From the NCBI RefSeq assembly GCF_900089605.1, contig NZ_LT594324.1, positions 1 to 64,000 of the forward strand: a stretch of 64,000 nucleotides of DNA, written 5' to 3'. Every line of letters begins with the position of its first letter. The stretch's first letter is position 1. The DNA is from Micromonospora narathiwatensis (GTDB taxonomy: Bacteria; Actinomycetota; Actinomycetes; Mycobacteriales; Micromonosporaceae). Under the pieces are notes generated by a model. The model did not search any database and was not told the origin of the DNA. It saw only the letters and a program-made list of their open reading frames with translations. This document shows positions 60,801 through 64,000 of the stretch, one piece after another. The translations under genes were made by a program, and so were the position numbers.

Positions 60801-60870
60801 TGCCGCGATCGATACCATCACAGCGGGCATCGGGACGCTCTACAACGCACTTGTCCCAACGGGCAGTTGA
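54810..60870 (+). pseudogene. Frameshifted Rhs/YD-repeat polymorphic toxin 3 with hydrophobic tip
   Basis: This third paralogue starts with GTG 54810 five bases after CGGAGGT. It has a signal peptide (LLVAGLTAAALGATTAQVPAAA), the SpvB-like region and YD repeats. At 58368 the frame shifts: GAG then R-T-A-S-V-F-QPY is recovered only in the +1 frame, against GAGRTIASIFQPY in toxin 2, a net loss of 2 or 5 bases. Frame 1 ends at 58613; frame 2 is open through 60870 and contains the Rhs core LTHLGAREYDPAIGRFLSVDP and DPDGL. The tip of about 200 residues has a Cys-rich then Lys/Pro-rich linker (DDSKEKPPPPKKKEEPK). Long hydrophobic segments follow (FASTLLGLLPGFICQPCAVL, GMIAGTLAGVMFLIAGKVG, FGGALLGMVLGEAGKLL), suggesting a pore-forming or membrane-inserting toxin. 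Confidence 0.85.
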
Positions 60871-60904
60871 TCGATGCGAACCGAGGTGCGGGGAGGATCA
60901 GGGG

Positions 60905-61363
60905 TTGGCGGGCCTACGTGCTGGACGGCAGTTGAGGTTGGTCCTGGCTGTCGTCGTGGGCACCCTTCTGGTCGGCGGTGGGCTCCTGCTCGACGCCCGG
61001 CTGAGGGCCGCGATCGACGAGCGGGTGCGCGTCGGCGCCGAGACGACCGGCCGGGTGGTCCACGTGGAACGGTTCCAGATCAGTCGTTCCTTCGCGGCTA
61101 CGAGGGTGACCGTGGACTACACGTTCGACGGCGTGCGGCACCGGGAGCGGTTCTCGAACGAACTCAACAAGCGTCGGTTCGAGATCGGGGAGGTGCTCTC
61201 GGTGCGGGTCGACCCCGTCGATCCGACCAGGGCCGCCACCCCTGACGGATACGCGACGGAAGACCTGCTCCTGCAGGCGCCGACCGTCCTGGAAGGCTCC
61301 GGCCTCATCGCCATCCTGATCTCGCTCGCACTGATCCGGACAGGGCCCACCCGGGCCCAGTGA
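60905..61363 (+). CDS. Two-helix membrane protein, candidate immunity protein of toxin 3
   Basis: I choose TTG 60905 because GGAGG ends eight bases upstream and no ATG or GTG is in frame nearby; the open frame extends back into the toxin gene. The 152-residue protein has a helix at the N terminus (LRLVLAVVVGTLLVGGGLLL), a beta-rich domain resembling DUF3592-type proteins (TGRVVHVERFQISRSFAATRVTVDYTFDGVRHRERF, GEVLSVRVDPVDPTRA) and a C-terminal helix (GSGLIAILISLALIRT). A membrane protein is the usual immunity partner of a pore-forming toxin. The role is inferred from position and topology. Confidence 0.65.
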   Translation: MAGLRAGRQLRLVLAVVVGTLLVGGGLLLDARLRAAIDERVRVGAETTGRVVHVERFQISRSFAATRVTVDYTFDGVRHRERFSNELNKRRFEIGEVLSVRVDPVDPTRAATPDGYATEDLLLQAPTVLEGSGLIAILISLALIRTGPTRAQ

Positions 61364-61374
61364 GACGAGAGGGC

Positions 61375-61415
61375 AACTGCCGCCCCGCCCCGGCCCGGGG
61401 GGCGGGGCGGCAGTT
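61375..61415 (+). terminator. Long hairpin terminator closing the Rhs island
   Basis: AACTGCCGCCCCGCCCC pairs perfectly over 17 bp with 61399-61415, with a 7-base loop, 11 bases after the stop at 61363. Confidence 0.75.
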
Positions 61416-61428
61416 CCACGAAGGCAGC

Positions 61429-61478
61429 GTCAACCCAAGGTTGACGAAAGTCATGCGTCAACCTATGGTTGACGCATG
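61429..61478 (+). promoter_or_regulatory. Two palindromic operators before the Clp-N/HTH gene
   Basis: Two copies of GTCAACC-N3-GGTTGAC occur at 61429-61445 and 61457-61473, with centres 28 bases apart. The second extends to 12-bp perfect arms (CATGCGTCAACC with its complement, 61452-61478) and covers the start codon at 61476. This is the layout of an autorepressor site. Confidence 0.8.
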
Positions 61479-62207
61479 ACTGATCCGCTGAAGATGCCCC
61501 ACCCGGTACGCCTCGACGACCTGATCGAGGGGATCAAGAAGACGCACACCGACGCGCTGGACCAACTCGCCGACGCCGTCCTGGTCGCCGACCACCTGGG
61601 CGACATCGCCGACCACCTGATCGGCCACTTCGTCGACCAGGCGCGTCGGTCCGGTGCCTCCTGGACGGAGATCGGCCGCAGCATGGGCGTCAGCAAGCAG
61701 GCGGCCCAGAAGCGCTCCGCCGCCAAGGCCGAGACGGCGGCCGCCCTGGACCCGAACGCCGGGTTCGGCCGGTTCACCCCCCGAGCCCGCAACGTGGTGA
61801 TGGCCTCGCAGGAGGAGGCACGCTCCGCCGGTAACGCCGAGATCGGCCCCGGGCACCTCGCCCTCGGCCTCTTCGTCGACCCGGACGCGCTCGCTCCGCG
61901 CCTGATCGAGGCCGCGGGCGTGTCCGCGGAGCGGTTCCGGGAGGCGGTCACCGCGACCCTGCCGGCGAAGGCCGAGCAGGTCCCGGACCTGATCCCGTAC
62001 GACCCGCGTGGCAAGAAGGTGCTGGAGCTGACGTTCCGGGAGGCGCTCCGGCTCGGCCACAACTACATCGGCACCGAGCACATGCTGCTCGCCCTGCTCG
62101 AAGAGGAGGGCGGCGACGGCGTACTCGCCGGCCTCGGGCTGAGGAAGGACACGACGGAGGCCGCGATCGCCGGCGCACTGGCCGAGATCGCCCGGAAGAT
62201 GGCCTGA
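61476..62207 (+). CDS. Clp N-domain protein with helix-turn-helix
   Basis: The 243-residue protein has an N-terminal helical part with a likely helix-turn-helix (ARRSGASWTEIGRSMGVSKQAAQKRS). Two Clp-N repeats follow: FTPRARNVVMASQEEARSAG, IGPGHLALGLFVDPDALAPRLIEAAGV and YDPRGKKVLELTFREALRLG, NYIGTEHMLLALLEEEGG. There is no AAA+ ATPase, so it is not a ClpC unfoldase. Clp-N repeats bind adaptors or damaged-protein signals such as phospho-Arg, so it may sense protein stress. The operators over its start point to autoregulation. It is convergent with the gene at 62282. Confidence 0.9.
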   Translation: MTDPLKMPHPVRLDDLIEGIKKTHTDALDQLADAVLVADHLGDIADHLIGHFVDQARRSGASWTEIGRSMGVSKQAAQKRSAAKAETAAALDPNAGFGRFTPRARNVVMASQEEARSAGNAEIGPGHLALGLFVDPDALAPRLIEAAGVSAERFREAVTATLPAKAEQVPDLIPYDPRGKKVLELTFREALRLGHNYIGTEHMLLALLEEEGGDGVLAGLGLRKDTTEAAIAGALAEIARKMA

Positions 62208-62240
62208 CCGCGCGCTGCCCACACCGAGGGCCGCAGTCGA

Positions 62241-62271
62241 CCGGGCACGCGCCGCGGGGGCGCGTGCCCGG
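62241..62271. terminator. Bidirectional hairpin between convergent genes
   Basis: CCGGGCACGCGCC pairs with GGCGCGTGCCCGG over 13 bp with a 5-base loop, between the stops at 62207 and 62282. Confidence 0.75.
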
Positions 62272-62281
62272 AACCGCGACG

Positions 62282-62800
62282 TCAGTCGGCGGCGGGGAAG
62301 CCGTAGCGGGCGGCGTGCTCCGGGTCGACCGGGTCGACCTGGCGGATCCCGGCGTCGGCGAGGCGCTTGTTCACCTCGTCGAGGTGCTCGCGCACCAGCC
62401 GCGCCTCCTCCTCGGTGACCCGGCCGCGGTGCGGCTTCCCGGCGTGGTCGATGGTGCCGTAGTCGACCTTCTCCGGGCTCCGCCGCGCCTTCGGCGGCCT
62501 GACCCGCTCCGCGGTACGCAGCAGCTGCGCCATCGGCACGTCGGTGGCCATGGTGTCGAACTCGCTGGCGGTCAGCACCACCCGGCGCGGCTCGCCCCCG
62601 CCGTGCCTGTCGTGGATCTCCACCACGGCCACGTCCAGCGCCGCGTCGTCGATGTTCTCCACCTCGACGGGTGTGGCATCCAGCTGCACGGGCCCGGCGA
62701 CGAGGTCAGGGTGCTCCAGCACGACGACCTTGACCACCTCGTCGTCGGGGCCGAGCAGCTGGCCGGTGAAGTCGGAGACGTGGATCGTCTTCTTGCCCAT
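62282..62800 (-). CDS. Hypothetical soluble protein
   Basis: The 172-residue charged protein starts MGKKTIHVSDFTGQLLGPDDEVVKVVVLEHPDLVAG, with beta strands in the first 100 residues (VQLDATPVEVENID, VAVVEIHDRHGGGEPRRVVLTASEF). A basic linker (RVRPPKARRSPEKVDYG) and a helical C terminus (VTEEEARLVREHLDEVNKRLADAG) follow. The KKTIHVSDFTGQ start loosely recalls Lsr2-type N termini, but length and C terminus differ and I do not assign it. No signal peptide or membrane helix. Confidence 0.75.
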   Translation of the reverse strand: MGKKTIHVSDFTGQLLGPDDEVVKVVVLEHPDLVAGPVQLDATPVEVENIDDAALDVAVVEIHDRHGGGEPRRVVLTASEFDTMATDVPMAQLLRTAERVRPPKARRSPEKVDYGTIDHAGKPHRGRVTEEEARLVREHLDEVNKRLADAGIRQVDPVDPEHAARYGFPAAD

Positions 62801-62920
62801 GCGCGGCGTTTCTCCTGTCGTAGGCCGGGATTTCGGACCAGACGACGCTACCCGACACCTGTGCGAAAGGTCGGGGTGGAGCGCCCGGGTGTGTCGCCGC
62901 CGTCGGTGGGCCGTGGCGCG

Positions 62921-63112
62921 TCAGCGGGTGTTGAGGCCGTGCCGGGCCGAGACGCCGGCGGGTAGCGCGTTGAGTGCCGCCCACGAGAGCGACCGGGTCC
63001 GGGTTTCCCGGTGTCGGGACTGTGCCGGGATCCGCTCGGCGCGTACGGTGGCCGGCCAGTTGCGCTCGGCGTCCTGCTGATACCGGTCATCTGGCTGTTT
63101 CGGCATGACCAT
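62921..63112 (-). CDS. Putative small protein, 63 residues
   Basis: The frame MVMPKQPDDRYQQDAERNWP...SWAALNALPAGVSARHGLNTR has mostly GC-ending codons and a sensible hydrophilic composition. An AT-rich stretch just upstream on the same strand (63120-63155) could hold its promoter. ATG 63106 is an alternative start. No family recognised. The rest of the 62801-63170 interval shows nothing else. Confidence 0.4.
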   Translation of the reverse strand: MVMPKQPDDRYQQDAERNWPATVRAERIPAQSRHRETRTRSLSWAALNALPAGVSARHGLNTR

Positions 63113-63170
63113 TACCGTCCCAGGAAAAGTTGTACATGTATGGAAATGAATATGACGCGGGATCGATGCG

Positions 63171-64000
63171 TCAGGTTCCCGACGCCGGCAGCCGCACCAC
63201 GAACCGGCAGCCTTCGGCGAGGTTGTGTACGTCTACCCGCCCGCCGTGCGCCTCAACCAGCCCGCGCACGATCGCCAGTCCCAGCCCGCCCGACCCCTCG
63301 ACGCCGCCGTTGCCCTGTCGTGGGGTCCGGGCCGGCTCACCCCGGAACGCCACGTCGAACAGCCGGGGCAGATCCGCCTCGGGAATGCCGCCGCAGGTGT
63401 CCGCCACGGAGAGCCACGCGAAATCAGCGTCCCGGCCGGCGTCCACCCGTACCGTGCCGTCCTCCGGGGTGTAGCGGATCGCGTTCAGCAGCAGGTTGCC
63501 CACCACCCGGGCCAGTTCCGGCTCGCTCGCCGTCACCGTCGGCCAGCCCGACTCGGGCGCGACCAGCCGGACCCGGTGCGCGGCGGCCAGCGGCGCGGTG
63601 CTGGCCAGGGCGTCCGAGACCACGTCGCCGAGCGGCACCGCGGAGAGCGACAGCCGCAACGCGCCCGCGTTGATCCGGGACAGCTCGAACAGGTCGTCTA
63701 CCAGCCGGGTCATCCGGTCGGTCTCCACCCGGATCCGGCGGTGGTACTCGGCCACCGTCTCCCGGTCGCCGACCACCCCGTCCTCCAGCGCCTCGGCCAT
63801 CGCCCGCAGGCCGGCGAGCGGGGTGCGCAGGTCGTGCGAGACCCAGGCGACCAGATCCCGGCGACCCTTCTCGATCCGCCGTTCCCGCTCCCGCGCCTGA
63901 TTCGCCCATACCGCCGCCGCGGCCAGCCGGCGGCCGAAGAGCCCGCCGACCGCGAGGCTCACCACCGCCGCGGCCGACACGCTGATCAGCACCACCTCCA
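63171..64000 (-). CDS. Sensor histidine kinase, N terminus beyond window
   Basis: The visible 276 residues include the end of a membrane helix ([21 protein letters not shown]) and a HisKA dimerisation domain with [20 protein letters not shown] holding the phosphorylated His. The HATPase_c domain shows [19 protein letters not shown] (N box), [17 protein letters not shown] (G1, with Cys-Gly in place of the usual Gly-Pro), FRG and [19 protein letters not shown] (G2). It is an OmpR-type two-component kinase; its response regulator would lie beyond base 64000 on the same strand. The gene is cut by the right edge. Confidence 0.92.
   Translation of the reverse strand, partial: EVVLISVSAAAVVSLAVGGLFGRRLAAAAVWANQARERERRIEKGRRDLVAWVSHDLRTPLAGLRAMAEALEDGVVGDRETVAEYHRRIRVETDRMTRLVDDLFELSRINAGALRLSLSAVPLGDVVSDALASTAPLAAAHRVRLVAPESGWPTVTASEPELARVVGNLLLNAIRYTPEDGTVRVDAGRDADFAWLSVADTCGGIPEADLPRLFDVAFRGEPARTPRQGNGGVEGSGGLGLAIVRGLVEAHGGRVDVHNLAEGCRFVVRLPASGT

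Noticed and set aside
30420..60870. Hint or intein autoprocessing domains before the toxin tips
   Set aside because: None of the three tips shows Hint motifs; the tips follow the DP-x-G end of the Rhs core directly.
23412..61475. Transposase or insertion sequence at the borders of the Rhs island
   Set aside because: No transposase motifs or terminal inverted repeats flanking the island could be found; the inverted repeats present behave like terminators.

Overview
The window is GC-rich (roughly 70% by eye) with GC-ending codons, frequent GTG starts and tightly overlapping genes. It carries oligoribonuclease, LCP and L,D-transpeptidase genes, an ECF sigma operon and long actinobacterial Rhs proteins. 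Together these point to a filamentous actinobacterium, most likely Micromonosporaceae (Micromonospora-like). That placement is inference; no 16S or marker search was possible.

Layout. 1-5.4 kb: a frameshifted sugar-1-phosphate transferase, an LCP cell-wall ligase, a methyltransferase, an expansin-like secreted protein, a GNAT acetyltransferase and tRNA-Leu. 5.4-8.8 kb: a Bcp-type peroxiredoxin and a CbiMNQO-type metal ECF transporter preceded by a Nur-like palindrome, which suggests nickel. 8.7-14.5 kb: a minus-strand operon (ECF sigma, MauE-like membrane protein, DsbA-like thioredoxin, membrane protein) divergent from CopC-CopD and YcnI copper genes. 14.6-23.4 kb: a membrane protein, a GT87-type mannosyltransferase, oligoribonuclease, tRNA-His, two L,D-transpeptidase lipoproteins, tRNA-Lys, a small lipoprotein and an alkaline phosphatase.

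23.7-61.4 kb is an accessory island. It is built from three paralogous secreted Rhs/YD-repeat polymorphic toxins of about 2,000-2,100 residues (the third is frameshifted). Each has a different C-terminal tip and is followed by an unrelated candidate immunity gene. The immunity types fit the tips: an unknown tip with a lipoprotein, a PD-(D/E)XK nuclease-like tip with a small soluble protein, and a hydrophobic tip with a two-helix membrane protein. All three modules start with the same promoter-leader block (TTTACA-N18-TAnTGT, then a palindrome just before the ribosome site). In module 1 the block drives a 2,183-residue secreted multidomain protein. In modules 2 and 3 only a short, decayed 5' remnant of that gene is left.

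The most unusual locus lies between toxins 2 and 3 (49.5-54.2 kb). An EACC1-type small protein is followed 2 bases later by a 1,440-residue protein that fuses an intact caspase-like protease domain to four FtsK/EccC-type ATPase domains, the last three matching the D1-D2-D3 motors of the type VII secretion ATPase EccC. No other ESX component is present. A two-component system and two small membrane proteins sit between this locus and toxin 2.

The right end has a Clp-N-domain regulator with two palindromic operators, one over its own start codon, a conserved hypothetical gene, a small putative gene and a sensor kinase cut by the window edge.
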